This document shows, piece by piece, positions 8,450-16,317 of a stretch of DNA of 64,000 bases; position 1 is the first letter of the stretch; every line of letters starts with the position of its first letter. Under the pieces are notes generated by a model. The model was given only the letters and a program-made list of their open reading frames with translations, was not told the origin of the DNA and did no database searches. This stretch comes from Pseudobacter sp051955275 (GTDB taxonomy: Bacteria > Bacteroidota > Bacteroidia > Chitinophagales > Chitinophagaceae): the NCBI RefSeq assembly GCF_051955275.1, contig NZ_JBQCGW010000294.1:8736-72735 (forward strand), in the 5' to 3' direction. Made by a program: the position numbers and the translations under genes.

Positions 8450-9285
8450 TCATCAGTGCACGAAACATATCATACTGGATAGGGCAGAAACCAATACTGC
8501 ACAAACTATCGTTCAGCATCATGCCGGGTGAAGTAACGGTGGTGCTGGGGCAGAACGGTGCGGGCAAATCCACATTCCTGAAACTGATGTCCGGAGAAGC
8601 CAAACCCACCATGGGACAGGTATTACTCAACAATATGGATCTGCATCAGATCCCGGTGAGGCAGCTCGCAACCATGCGTGCTGTACTGAGCCAGCATTAT
8701 GCTTCAGGGCTTCAGTTCAACTGCGAAGAAATTGTGATGATGGGCCGTTATCCGCATTTCGGTGCAAAACCCGGGCTGGAAGACCTTCGTATTGTAAAAG
8801 AGAGCATGGAAGAGATGCAGGTGCAACATCTCACGGGAAGAAATTACCAGGCATTGTCAGGCGGCGAGCAGCAGCGGGTGCAGTTCAGCCGCGTACTGGC
8901 ACAGCTTAAAACGGCCCGTAACAGTAAAGCGCACTGGCGGAACAGTAACCAGCGGGGGCTCTTATTGCTGGATGAACCAACCAGCAGTATGGATGTGCTG
9001 CATCAGCAGCTTTGCTTATCAAAAGCAAAAGAACTGGCAAATCAGGGATTTACAGTAGTAGTGATCCTGCACGATCTGAATCTTGCCGCGCAGTTTGCGG
9101 ATACCATCCTGCTGCTGAAGCAGGGGACGATGGTGCGCGCAGGGAGCGTACGGGAAGTGCTTACTAAAGAGAATCTGAGAGAGGCCTACAATATGGAAGT
9201 TGATGTCCTGGATCCGGAAGATTATGATTTTCCGATCCTGGTTCCTGCCAGGCATAAGACAAAAGAAGTTTTACTAAGATCATAA
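8446..9285 (+). CDS. hmuV: Heme ABC transporter ATP-binding protein HmuV
   Basis: ATPase that drives heme import through HmuU. It has 279 residues. The Walker A motif GQNGAGKST is at about 35-43, the ABC signature LSGGEQQRV is near residue 140, the Walker B segment reads LLLLDEPTSSMD and the H-loop lies in VVILHDLN. Between signature and Walker B there is a short basic insertion (KTARNSKAHWRNSNQRG), seen in some HmuV proteins. It overlaps hmuU by 4 bp and is followed by hmuS after 9 nt. Confidence 0.93.
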   Translation: MIISARNISYWIGQKPILHKLSFSIMPGEVTVVLGQNGAGKSTFLKLMSGEAKPTMGQVLLNNMDLHQIPVRQLATMRAVLSQHYASGLQFNCEEIVMMGRYPHFGAKPGLEDLRIVKESMEEMQVQHLTGRNYQALSGGEQQRVQFSRVLAQLKTARNSKAHWRNSNQRGLLLLDEPTSSMDVLHQQLCLSKAKELANQGFTVVVILHDLNLAAQFADTILLLKQGTMVRAGSVREVLTKENLREAYNMEVDVLDPEDYDFPILVPARHKTKEVLLRS

Positions 9286-9294
9286 AAAAACAAA

Positions 9295-10332
9295 ATGGAT
9301 ACAACTATCACTTTGCCACTGAAAGACCAATGGCTGACGCTTCACAAAGAACAACCGCGTGTGCGCATCCGCGATGGCGCAAAGCAGCTGGGCTCTACAG
9401 AAGCCGGTCTGCTGGCTGCTTTTGCAGGAAGCCATGTGATCAGGCTGGATGCTTCCAGGCTGCGCGAACTGTGGCAGCGAATGCCGGACCTGGGATTTGT
9501 AATGGTGCTTACCCGCAACGAGAGCTGTGTGCATGAAAGAAAAGGAATCTTTGAAGAAGTGACCATGCACGGAAAAAACATGGGTGTTGTGGTGGGTGCT
9601 GATATAGATCTGCGCATGCTCTTCCATTGCTGGGCTCATGGCTTTGCTGTATTTGAAGATGCAGCAGCCGGATTCAAACAGTCCTTCCAGATATTCGATC
9701 AGCAGGGAACAGCTATTGTGAAAGTATTCCTCACAGATCAGAGTAATCAGCAGGCATTTACAGATATCGTACGCGAATTTGAAGCCACAATTCAAAGTAC
9801 TGAACTGATCCCTGTGCCTGCTCCTGCATCTCACCAGTACGCTGATGCCGATGTGGATGTAACTGCATTCCGCAAAGCGTGGAGCGAGCTGAAAGATACC
9901 CACGACTTCTTTCCCATGCTCCGTAACTTCAACGTGAGCCGCCTGCATGCCCTGCGTGTGGCCGGGGAATTTGCCCGCAAGGTGCGCAACGATGCTGTGA
10001 AGCAATTGCTGGAATATGCAGCTGCACAGGAGCTGGAGATCATGGTATTTGTATCCAATCACGGCAATATCCAGATCCATACCGGACCTGTGAAGAAGAT
10101 CGTGGAGATCCCCAACTGGATCAATGTGATGGATCCCCTTTTCAACCTGCATTTACGTCTCGATCATATCGACTCCGTTTGGATGGTGAAAAAACCAACG
10201 GAAGACGGCATGGTGCATTCAATAGAAGTATTTGATGCATCAGGCGAACTCATTGTTCAATTTTTTGGAAAAAGGAAACCCGGTTCTCCTGAATTGTCCG
10301 CCTGGACGGTATTTGCCGCTGGCCTGCAATAA
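9295..10332 (+). CDS. hmuS: Hemin-handling/degrading protein HmuS (HemS/ChuS family)
   Basis: Cytoplasmic protein that accepts imported heme and, in this family, stores, traffics or degrades it to release iron. It has 345 residues, the usual family length, with two related halves of about 170 residues each (KDQWLTLHKEQPRVRIRDGA at the start of the first; KAWSELKDTHDFFPMLRNF at the start of the second). The second half ends near the family segment LDHIDSVWMVKKPTEDGMVHS. As last gene of the hmuRYTUV run it completes an uptake and usage pathway. A hairpin at 10372-10397 follows it. Whether it degrades heme or only carries it cannot be decided from sequence. Confidence 0.9.
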   Translation: MDTTITLPLKDQWLTLHKEQPRVRIRDGAKQLGSTEAGLLAAFAGSHVIRLDASRLRELWQRMPDLGFVMVLTRNESCVHERKGIFEEVTMHGKNMGVVVGADIDLRMLFHCWAHGFAVFEDAAAGFKQSFQIFDQQGTAIVKVFLTDQSNQQAFTDIVREFEATIQSTELIPVPAPASHQYADADVDVTAFRKAWSELKDTHDFFPMLRNFNVSRLHALRVAGEFARKVRNDAVKQLLEYAAAQELEIMVFVSNHGNIQIHTGPVKKIVEIPNWINVMDPLFNLHLRLDHIDSVWMVKKPTEDGMVHSIEVFDASGELIVQFFGKRKPGSPELSAWTVFAAGLQ

Positions 10333-10371
10333 CCGGTTGCGTCCCGCAAACTTTTTTCCATAATGTGGAAG

Positions 10372-10397
10372 GTGCGGCCCTGTTCTCAGGGCTGCAC
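10372..10397 (+). terminator. Stem-loop after the hmu operon
   Basis: An 11-bp stem (one G-U pair) with a TTCT loop lies 40 nt after the hmuS stop. It is followed by an A-rich rather than a T-rich run, so it may be a transcript-stabilising or weak termination structure. Confidence 0.4.
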
Positions 10398-10447
10398 TAA
10401 AAACTTTTATTGCCCACACTATTCTCATCATATTGTCAAAATTCAAT

Positions 10448-10480
10448 ACCCGCGCGGGTTTGGAAGCTTTAAAGTTTCCA
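10448..10480. promoter_or_regulatory. Two adjacent palindromes upstream of the PepSY gene (possible operators)
   Basis: A perfect 12-bp palindrome (ACCCGCGCGGGT, 10448-10459) is followed one base later by a 20-bp palindrome with a single mismatched pair (TGGAAGCTTTAAAG then TTTCCA, 10461-10480). The pair ends 29 bp before the PepSY gene start. It has no loop or T-run, so a protein-binding site is more likely than a terminator. Confidence 0.4.
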
Positions 10481-10509
10481 GAACCGTAATTTCTGATTAT
10501 TTTTACCAG

Positions 10510-11679
10510 ATGACTCTCAAGAAAGCGTTAGGCAAACTGCACCTGTGGCTCGGACTTGCATCCGGGCTTATCGTTTTTATAATAGCTATCACAGGTTGCA
10601 TCTATGCCTTTCAGGCCGAGATCAGTGATCTCACCCAGCCATACCGCTTTGTAGAGAAGCAGAACAAGCCCATGCTTACTCCTTCCCGGTTCAGGCAGAT
10701 CGCAGACAGCCTGATGCCGGATAAACATCCCCATAGTGTTACCTATGATAGTCGCGGCCGCGCGGCTACTATCGTTTATTATAGCCCCGAACCTGAATAC
10801 TATTACGTAGTGTATGTTAACCAATACACTGGCGAGGTGTTGAAGGTAAAGGATATGAATAAGGGAGATTTTTTCCGTTTTATACTGGATGGACATTTCT
10901 ATCTCTGGTTACCTGATTCCATTGGACAGCCCATTGTGGCATGGAGCACTGTAGTATTTATTATAATGATGATTTCGGGTATGGTTCTCTGGTGGCCCCG
11001 TAACAAGGCTGCACGTAAGCAACGCTTTAAAGTGAAGTTCAATGCAAGCTGGAAGAGAGTGAACTATGACCTGCATAATGTGCTTGGCTTTTACATGAGC
11101 TGGGTGGCCATTATCCTGGCCCTTACAGGGCTGGTATGGGGCTTTCAATGGTTTGCGAAAACATTGTATGCCGTTACCGGTGGTGAGAAAACCTATGAGT
11201 TCTATGAACCGCATTCTGCAGAAAAGAACAGGGCTGTTTATTCTGCTGCTACTGCCGCTGATGCCATTTATGTACGGATGAAAGCAGAGAATCCAACTGC
11301 TGATCTGATTGAAGTGCATTACCCGGATAGTGATTCCGCAGCACTGGGTGTATCCATCAACCCCGATGGAGATACTTACTGGAAAGCAGACTACCGCTAT
11401 TTCGATCAATATACCCTGAATGAAATTGAAGTAACACATATCTACGGTAAGTTCAGGGATGCGAAGATGGCAGACAAGCTGGCGCGCATGAACTATGACC
11501 TGCATACCGGTGCAGTATGGGGATTGCCCGGCAAATTCCTGATGTTCTTCGCCAGTCTTATTGCTGCCAGTCTGCCTGTAACGGGCTTCCTCCTCTGGCG
11601 CGGAAGGCACCGTGCAAAAAAGAAAAACACAAAAAGCGCCGGTGTTGCAAAAAAAGTTTTTGAGGTGCAGCAAGCCTGA
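10510..11679 (+). CDS. PepSY-associated transmembrane protein (iron-regulated PiuB-like family)
   Basis: Inner-membrane protein of a family often found beside siderophore or heme uptake genes, where some members act as ferric reductases. It has 389 residues. The start at 10510 gives the typical N-terminus (LGKLHLWLGLASGLIVFIIA). Four or so transmembrane segments are visible: about 15-37, 138-160, 195-215 and 335-358. Periplasmic PepSY-type regions lie between them. The family histidines are present (KLHLW, DGHFYLWLP, YDLHNVLGF, NYDLHTG). It lies 177 bp after hmuS, with its own palindromic upstream region. The location argues for a role in iron or heme utilisation, but the reaction is unknown. 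Confidence 0.82.
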   Translation: MTLKKALGKLHLWLGLASGLIVFIIAITGCIYAFQAEISDLTQPYRFVEKQNKPMLTPSRFRQIADSLMPDKHPHSVTYDSRGRAATIVYYSPEPEYYYVVYVNQYTGEVLKVKDMNKGDFFRFILDGHFYLWLPDSIGQPIVAWSTVVFIIMMISGMVLWWPRNKAARKQRFKVKFNASWKRVNYDLHNVLGFYMSWVAIILALTGLVWGFQWFAKTLYAVTGGEKTYEFYEPHSAEKNRAVYSAATAADAIYVRMKAENPTADLIEVHYPDSDSAALGVSINPDGDTYWKADYRYFDQYTLNEIEVTHIYGKFRDAKMADKLARMNYDLHTGAVWGLPGKFLMFFASLIAASLPVTGFLLWRGRHRAKKKNTKSAGVAKKVFEVQQA

Positions 11680-11793
11680 TAAAAAGCGGCCTTTTTTTAT
11701 TCGTCATTACTTTATTGCCTTTCGGTACCGCTTATCAGCGGTTCATTCAAAACACGTGGAAAATAAAAGTGTATTGTGCTGCAAATCAAGATA
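11680..11793. other. Intergenic stretch after the PepSY gene
   Basis: First part of a 405-bp gap between the PepSY gene and the first paralogous lipoprotein. A T-run near 11690 has no strong stem before it. Nothing coding was seen. Confidence 0.5.
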
Positions 11794-11807
11794 TTGATTA
11801 ACGTCAA
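11794..11807. promoter_or_regulatory. Crp/Fnr-type binding site upstream of lipoprotein paralog 1
   Basis: TTGATTAACGTCAA matches the FNR-type palindrome TTGAT-N4-ATCAA at nine of ten arm positions. The following bases (TGATTATGCG) are also nearly shared with the paralog's site at 12854. Its centre is about 65 bp upstream of a -7-like TTACTTTG (11858-11865), a class I activator position. Confidence 0.6.
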
Positions 11808-11857
11808 TGATTATGCGATTCCACACTTCAGGGCTTTTATGTGAATATTTATTTTCT

Positions 11858-11865
11858 TTACTTTG
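11858..11865 (+). promoter_or_regulatory. -7-like promoter element, lipoprotein paralog 1
   Basis: TTACTTTG differs from TAnnTTTG by one base. The equivalent TTCCTTTG lies at the same place relative to the Crp/Fnr-type site upstream of the second paralog (12916-12923), which supports its being real. Confidence 0.45.
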
Positions 11866-12084
11866 TTCCCGCAACATTGATCCAGGCTATGAAAAACAAG
11901 TGATAATTGCGTTCACTGACTTCAGAACGTTCCTCAATTATATCTTCTTGATTCTTCATCCGCTTACAGGGTCCTCTACATAAGAGAATATTATCATCCA
12001 AAGCATATTAATAGTATCAGGCAATATTGGCCTGAAGGAAATCTTTTATTCAATATTCTCTAAACCCGTTTAAAAACAATTTCG
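11866..12084 (+). ncRNA. Long 5' leader of lipoprotein paralog 1 (candidate structured RNA)
   Basis: About 210 nt lie between the inferred promoter and the start codon. They contain a five-codon mini-ORF (MKNK, 11889-11903), a hairpin TCAGGC/GCCTGA at 12017-12035 and a CTCTAAACC block shortly before the gene. The leader of the second paralog shares these landmarks in the same order, suggesting a conserved regulatory leader. Function unknown. Confidence 0.45.
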
Positions 12085-12738
12085 ATGAAAAAGTCATTTC
12101 TGTTTTTCGGCACGCTTATGATGGCTGCCCTGAGCTTTACTTCCTGTAACAAGAACCTGAAAGATGATGTAAAGGCACTGAAGAAACAAAACTCTGAACT
12201 GCAGGAGCAACTTGGTGGTATTGCCAATGCGCTTGGATCCGATGAGCCTGTAAAGGCAACTACCATTTTCAAGGACAGGGATAATGTAAGCCGCACCAAA
12301 ACCGATACTTACATGTTTAAATCTTCCGGTGCTTCTACACAGGCTCTGGTGAAAAACCCCAATGGTACGTATGATATTTATATCGAACGTTTCATAGATG
12401 TAAACTGGAATGAAGGTGCCTGGGTTGCATTCAATTACAATCCCACTACAAAAGCTATTACCAATAAAAGAGGTGGACAATACTGGGATGATTATGGCAA
12501 TTATAGCCCCAGAGCCCGTTATGATGAAGATCAGTACAGTACCGGTCTTACATTTAATATCAATATCAAGAGCATTGATCTGACCACTGGCGTAATTTCC
12601 CTTGAAGTGAACATGGCTGGTACAGAAGAATATTCAAACATTGTAGACAGTTATTATGTTCCCAGGCGCGGAGCTGCTGTAAGTACAACACTTTCGTTCA
12701 ATGGCAAGTTGAGAATATATGAGCGTTATGAAAGCTAG
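12085..12738 (+). CDS. Lipoprotein of unknown function, paralog 1
   Basis: A 217-residue exported lipoprotein: signal peptide with lipobox ending at C21 (SFTSC), a short heptad-like coiled coil (about 24-52, containing KKQNSELQEQL), then a beta-rich domain. I recognise no named family. Conserved blocks with its neighbour at 13158 include FKDRDNV, NGTYDIY(I/V)ERF, DVNWNE, ITNKRGG, WDDYGNY, STGLTF and NIKSIDLTTGVIS. The two proteins are the same length and roughly two thirds identical by eye, so they are a recent tandem duplication. A Crp/Fnr-type site and a long leader precede each copy. The coiled coil may trimerise or tether the domain like Lpp-type anchors, but that is a guess. Confidence 0.8.
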   Translation: MKKSFLFFGTLMMAALSFTSCNKNLKDDVKALKKQNSELQEQLGGIANALGSDEPVKATTIFKDRDNVSRTKTDTYMFKSSGASTQALVKNPNGTYDIYIERFIDVNWNEGAWVAFNYNPTTKAITNKRGGQYWDDYGNYSPRARYDEDQYSTGLTFNINIKSIDLTTGVISLEVNMAGTEEYSNIVDSYYVPRRGAAVSTTLSFNGKLRIYERYES

Positions 12739-12766
12739 TCCTTCGTTGTAGTTCCGGCATTAAATA

Positions 12767-12804
12767 AAGCAGGGCATTCCGGAAACGGGCGGCCCTGCTT
12801 GTTT
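12767..12804 (+). terminator. Rho-independent terminator after lipoprotein paralog 1
   Basis: A 9-bp perfect stem (AAGCAGGGC with GCCCTGCTT) with a 16-nt loop is followed by a T-rich stretch, 28 nt after the stop codon. Confidence 0.7.
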
Positions 12805-12853
12805 AATAAGAATTTTCATGTGAATACAATCTATTGTGTAGATGCATAAAATT

Positions 12854-12867
12854 TTGACTATCGTCAA
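12854..12867. promoter_or_regulatory. Crp/Fnr-type binding site upstream of lipoprotein paralog 2
   Basis: TTGACTATCGTCAA is a perfect palindrome of the form TTGAC-N4-GTCAA, related to the FNR consensus. Its centre is about 63 bp upstream of the -7-like TTCCTTTG at 12916-12923, nearly the same spacing as in paralog 1. Confidence 0.6.
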
Positions 12868-12923
12868 TGAATATGCGTTTATTGATTTTTAGTTTTTAAA
12901 ATCGATTTTTTTCTTTTCCTTTG

Positions 12924-13157
12924 TTGCGCAACAGAATCCGAACCATGAAAAACAAACCGACTGCATTATTTGACCAACGCGTCACTCTCGCTTCACTCAA
13001 TTAATTTCAACGAATTTGTTTTTCTCTCAACTGACCAGGATCTCCGGATCTTAGGGTAGTCTCTATTAAACCGTGTATGTCAAAATACAACAGGCATTGT
13101 CATGCCTGATGGAGAGCTTTTTCAATTATCTCTAAACCACATTAAAAATCAAATTCA
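12924..13157 (+). ncRNA. Long 5' leader of lipoprotein paralog 2 (candidate structured RNA), with a 19-residue mini-ORF
   Basis: About 230 nt lie between the inferred promoter and the gene. A mini-ORF at 12945-13004 encodes a 19-residue peptide beginning MKNKPTALFD; the equivalent ORF in the first leader stops after MKNK. A hairpin CAGGCAT/ATGCCTG lies at 13091-13108, in the same place as the related but not identical hairpin of the first leader, and CTCTAAACC follows in both. The stem is kept although its bases differ, which hints at selection on RNA structure. Confidence 0.45.
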
Positions 13158-13811
13158 ATGAAAAGATCATTTGTAGTTTTCAGCGCACTAGTTATTGCAG
13201 CACTTTCTTTCTCTTCCTGCAATAAGAATTTAAAAGATGATATCAAGGATTTACAAAGAGAGAACTCTGAAATGAAAGAAAAGCTGAATGGAATTGCCAA
13301 TGCCCTGGGAACTGATGAGCCGATCACTGTAACTACTTCTTTCAAAGACAGGGATAATGTAGACCGTTCTGTAAAAGAAACTTATAGCTTCAAGTCTTCA
13401 GGTACTTCTACCCAATCAATGGTTAAGCAACCTAATGGAAAATATGATATCTATGTTGAGCGCTTCAGCGATGTGAACTGGAATGAATATGCATGGGTAG
13501 CCTTTACTTATGACCCTGCTACCAAAGCTATTACCAACAAGCGTGGTGGTCACTCCTGGGATGATTATGGTAACTATAACAGCAATGCTTATTTTAACGA
13601 GAACGATTATAGTACCGGTCTTACTTTCACTGTTAACATCAAGAGCATCGATCTTACCACTGGCGTAATTTCCATGGATGTGACTATGTCAGGTACAGCC
13701 GAATTTTCCAATGGTTATGGCGGAAATGTTCCTAATACGAATTCTGCTGTAACTACCTCTTTCTCTTTTGATGGAAAGCTGAGAGTGTATACACAGGTTA
13801 ATCCTGCATAA
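13158..13811 (+). CDS. Lipoprotein of unknown function, paralog 2
   Basis: A 217-residue lipoprotein, tandem paralog of the gene at 12085. Signal peptide with lipobox at C21 (SFSSC), a coiled coil at about 24-52 (DLQRENSEMKEKLNGI), then the same beta-rich domain with HSWDDYGNY, DYSTGLTF and NIKSIDLTTGVIS. The two copies differ most at the C-terminus and in the loop after EYSN/EFSN. It is convergent with hemL and shares a terminator with it. No known family was recognised. Coregulation with hemH is suggested by the shared Crp/Fnr-type motif, so a link to oxygen, nitrosative stress or heme is possible but unproven. Confidence 0.8.
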   Translation: MKRSFVVFSALVIAALSFSSCNKNLKDDIKDLQRENSEMKEKLNGIANALGTDEPITVTTSFKDRDNVDRSVKETYSFKSSGTSTQSMVKQPNGKYDIYVERFSDVNWNEYAWVAFTYDPATKAITNKRGGHSWDDYGNYNSNAYFNENDYSTGLTFTVNIKSIDLTTGVISMDVTMSGTAEFSNGYGGNVPNTNSAVTTSFSFDGKLRVYTQVNPA

Positions 13812-13828
13812 TCAACTTGCAATAAAGA

Positions 13829-13860
13829 AAAACGGCCGTCCTGATCAGGACGGCCGTTTT
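13829..13860. terminator. Bidirectional terminator between lipoprotein paralog 2 and hemL
   Basis: A 32-bp perfect palindrome: A4 then a GC-rich arm, ending in T4 on either strand. It sits between two converging genes, 17 bp after one stop and 4 bp from the hemL stop. Confidence 0.85.
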
Positions 13861-13864
13861 CTTG

Positions 13865-15154
13865 TTAAAGTATTTCTTTCAGGCTTTCTTCTGTTGCTTT
13901 GATAGTGGCATCCAGGTGTTCCTGGTGCATCGCATTATTCAGGAACCAGCTTTCAAATGCAGAAGGCGGCAGGTATACCCCGCGTTTCAGCATGGCATGG
14001 AAGTATTTTTTGAACAGCTCATTATTGGCTTCAGACGCAGAAGCAAAGTCCGTTACCGGTTTGTTGCTGAAATGCACGCTGATCATAGATCCCAGCTGGT
14101 TGATCACATAAGGGGTACCTGATGCTTTCAATACTTTATCCAGCCCGTCTCTCAGGTAAACCGTTTTCTCGTCCAGCTCTTTCAGCAGGTTCGGTTGTTC
14201 ATTCAGGATAGATAGCAACGTGTATCCTGCGATCATGGCAATAGGATTGCCGCTCAAAGTGCCGGCCTGGTAAACGCTGCCCAGTGGGGCTACCATTTCC
14301 ATAATGGCGCGTTTGCCGCCGAATGCGCCAACAGGTAATCCACCTCCGATCACTTTGCCGTAGGTAACCAGGTCTGCATCGATGTTCAGTTTTTCCTGTG
14401 CTCCGCCGCGTGCAAGCCTGAAGCCCGTCATCACTTCATCAAAGATGAATACGATACCTTCTTTATCACAGATCGTACGGATCCCTTCCAGGAATCCGGG
14501 CTGCGGAATGATGCAACCCATATTGCCGGCCACAGGCTCAACAATGATGGCCGCCACCTGGTCTTTGTTCTCTGCCACCAGTCTTTCAACTGCAGCGAGG
14601 TCGTTGTAGGCGCAGGTAAGCGTATCGGCTGCCGTGCTGGCGGTAACGCCGGGAACAGCCTGAATATTCAGAGTGGCCACACCACTTCCCGCTTTTACCA
14701 GGAAGCTGTCGGCATGACCATGATAACAACCCTCAAACTTGATGATCTTGTTGCGGCCTGTGTAACCACGTGCTACACGGATAGCACTCATGCAGGCTTC
14801 TGTACCGCTGCTCACCATGCGGATGAGGTCAACATTTGGTGTCATGGAGCGGATAAGCTCTGCCATTTTTATTTCCAACTCTGTAGGCGCTCCGTATGAG
14901 GTGGAGTATACAGCCTGTTCCTGGATGGCTTTCACCAGCGGCTGATATGCATGCCCGAGGATCATTGGCCCCCAGGATGCGATATAATCGATGTAACGGT
15001 TACCGTCTACATCATACAGGTAAGTGCCTTCTGCATGTTGAATGAAGAGCGGCGTGCCGCCCACGCTTTTGAATGCACGAACAGGAGAGTTCACGCCGCC
15101 GGGAATGCTTTCCTTGGCGCGGTTGAACAGCTCAATGCTTTTGGTAGTATTCAT
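13865..15154 (-). CDS. hemL: Glutamate-1-semialdehyde 2,1-aminomutase
   Basis: Converts glutamate-1-semialdehyde to 5-aminolevulinate, the second step of the C5 heme pathway. It has 429 residues, the usual length. The PLP-binding lysine is K267 in TYGKVIGGGLPVGAFGG, and other family segments include VSSGTEACMSAIRVARG, FEGCYHGHADSFLVKAGSG and FIFDEVMTGFR. It is the last gene of the minus-strand hemA-C-D-E-F-B-L run, separated from hemB by a four-hairpin repeat. It works with HemA, whose product is unstable and channelled to HemL. Confidence 0.97.
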   Translation of the reverse strand: MNTTKSIELFNRAKESIPGGVNSPVRAFKSVGGTPLFIQHAEGTYLYDVDGNRYIDYIASWGPMILGHAYQPLVKAIQEQAVYSTSYGAPTELEIKMAELIRSMTPNVDLIRMVSSGTEACMSAIRVARGYTGRNKIIKFEGCYHGHADSFLVKAGSGVATLNIQAVPGVTASTAADTLTCAYNDLAAVERLVAENKDQVAAIIVEPVAGNMGCIIPQPGFLEGIRTICDKEGIVFIFDEVMTGFRLARGGAQEKLNIDADLVTYGKVIGGGLPVGAFGGKRAIMEMVAPLGSVYQAGTLSGNPIAMIAGYTLLSILNEQPNLLKELDEKTVYLRDGLDKVLKASGTPYVINQLGSMISVHFSNKPVTDFASASEANNELFKKYFHAMLKRGVYLPPSAFESWFLNNAMHQEHLDATIKATEESLKEIL

Positions 15155-15182
15155 AGTAAGAATGTTAAGTTTGTTTCCGCTG

Positions 15183-15296
15183 TGCTCGGTAGCTCGCGTC
15201 CTCCCGAGTGACCGGTATTACGTCGCCTCCGGCGACACTGTGTTCGCCAGAGGCGAACAAATAGAAGTCACTCGCGGGGACGCGAGCGACTGGGCA
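15183..15296. repeat. Four-hairpin dispersed intergenic repeat, copy A (hemB-hemL)
   Basis: Four hairpins with 3- to 8-nt loops and CGCC/GGCG-type cores lie in series: a degenerate CTCG/CGAG (centre near 15200), GTCGCC-TCC-GGCGAC (15222-15236), GTTCGCC-AGA-GGCGAAC (15242-15258) and CTCGCG-GGGA-CGCGAG (15271-15286). Centre-to-centre spacing is about 28, 21 and 28. The outer 29-bp arms (15183-15211 and 15268-15296) are also complementary to each other with a few mismatches, so a cloverleaf-like fold is possible. It starts 10 bp after the hemB stop. Its inner hairpins are in the opposite order to copy B. Confidence 0.85.
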
Positions 15297-15306
15297 TACT
15301 TTGAGT

Positions 15307-16281
15307 TTATCCGATCAGCCGCACTGCGTCTTTAGCAAAGTAAGTTGCAATCAGATCCGCGCCTGCGCGTTTGATAGCAGTGAGTGTTTCAAGGATGGCT
15401 TTGTCTTCATCCAGGAAGCCTGCTTTGGCAGCGGCTTTGATCATGCTGTACTCTCCGCTGATATTATAGGCGCTTACCGGAACGGTAACGGCATCCTTTA
15501 CTTCACGGATGATGTCCAGGTAGGCAAGAGCCGGTTTCACCATAACAATGTCTGCGCCTTCTTCCACATCCATCAATGTTTCTTTGATGGCTTCCACGCG
15601 GTTTGCATAATTCATCTGGTAAGTCTTCTTATCACCAAAACCCGGCGCTGAATCCAGTGCATCACGGAAAGGTCCGTAGAAGCAGGATGCATATTTGGCA
15701 CTGTAGCTCATGATGCCGGTGTTGGTGAAATTGTTTTCTTCCAGTGCTTCGCGGATAGCGCCGATGCGCCCATCCATCATATCGCTGGGTGCAACAAAGT
15801 CGGCGCCTGCCTGCGCGTGACTCACGCTCATGGCGGCCAGCACTTCAACGGTAGCATCGTTTACGATCACATGACCTTCAACGATACCATCATGGCCGTA
15901 AGAAGAGAAGGGATCGAGCGCCACATCGGTCATCACTACCATATCAGGACAGGAGTTCTTAACCGTTTTGATGGCGCGCTGCATCAGTCCGTCAGGATTC
16001 ACAGCTTCACTTCCTTTATTGTCTTTCAGTTCGTCAGGCACTTTTACAAACAGCAGTACGCTTTTCAGTCCCAGGCTCCAGAGCTCTTTCACTTCCCGCG
16101 CCAGTTGATCCAGGCTGAGCCTGTAATAGCCTGGCATGGTGCTGATCTCGTCTTTTACATCTTTACCTTCCACAATAAACAATGGCACAATGAAATCATC
16201 CGGCCTGAGAATGGTTTCAGCCACCATCGAACGGATGGCGGGCGATTGACGGAGGATCCTGTTTCTTCTTTGTAAATACAT
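15307..16281 (-). CDS. hemB: Delta-aminolevulinic acid dehydratase (porphobilinogen synthase)
   Basis: Condenses two 5-aminolevulinate molecules to porphobilinogen. It has 324 residues. The Schiff-base lysines sit in MSYSAKYASCFYGPFRDALD and in MVKPALAYLDIIRE. The metal site region reads DVALDPFSSYGHDG, where zinc-dependent enzymes carry three cysteines. This is therefore the non-zinc (magnesium/potassium-type) class. It starts 36 bp after the hemF stop, and copy A of the four-hairpin repeat lies between it and hemL. Confidence 0.97.
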   Translation of the reverse strand: MYLQRRNRILRQSPAIRSMVAETILRPDDFIVPLFIVEGKDVKDEISTMPGYYRLSLDQLAREVKELWSLGLKSVLLFVKVPDELKDNKGSEAVNPDGLMQRAIKTVKNSCPDMVVMTDVALDPFSSYGHDGIVEGHVIVNDATVEVLAAMSVSHAQAGADFVAPSDMMDGRIGAIREALEENNFTNTGIMSYSAKYASCFYGPFRDALDSAPGFGDKKTYQMNYANRVEAIKETLMDVEEGADIVMVKPALAYLDIIREVKDAVTVPVSAYNISGEYSMIKAAAKAGFLDEDKAILETLTAIKRAGADLIATYFAKDAVRLIG

Positions 16282-16317
16282 GATCGTTTTATTTTAGTGG
16301 GAGAACAGTATTCATCT

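Noticed and set aside
13829..13860. 32-bp perfect palindrome as a recombination or operator site
   Set aside because: Position between converging genes and the A4/T4 ends mark it as a bidirectional terminator.
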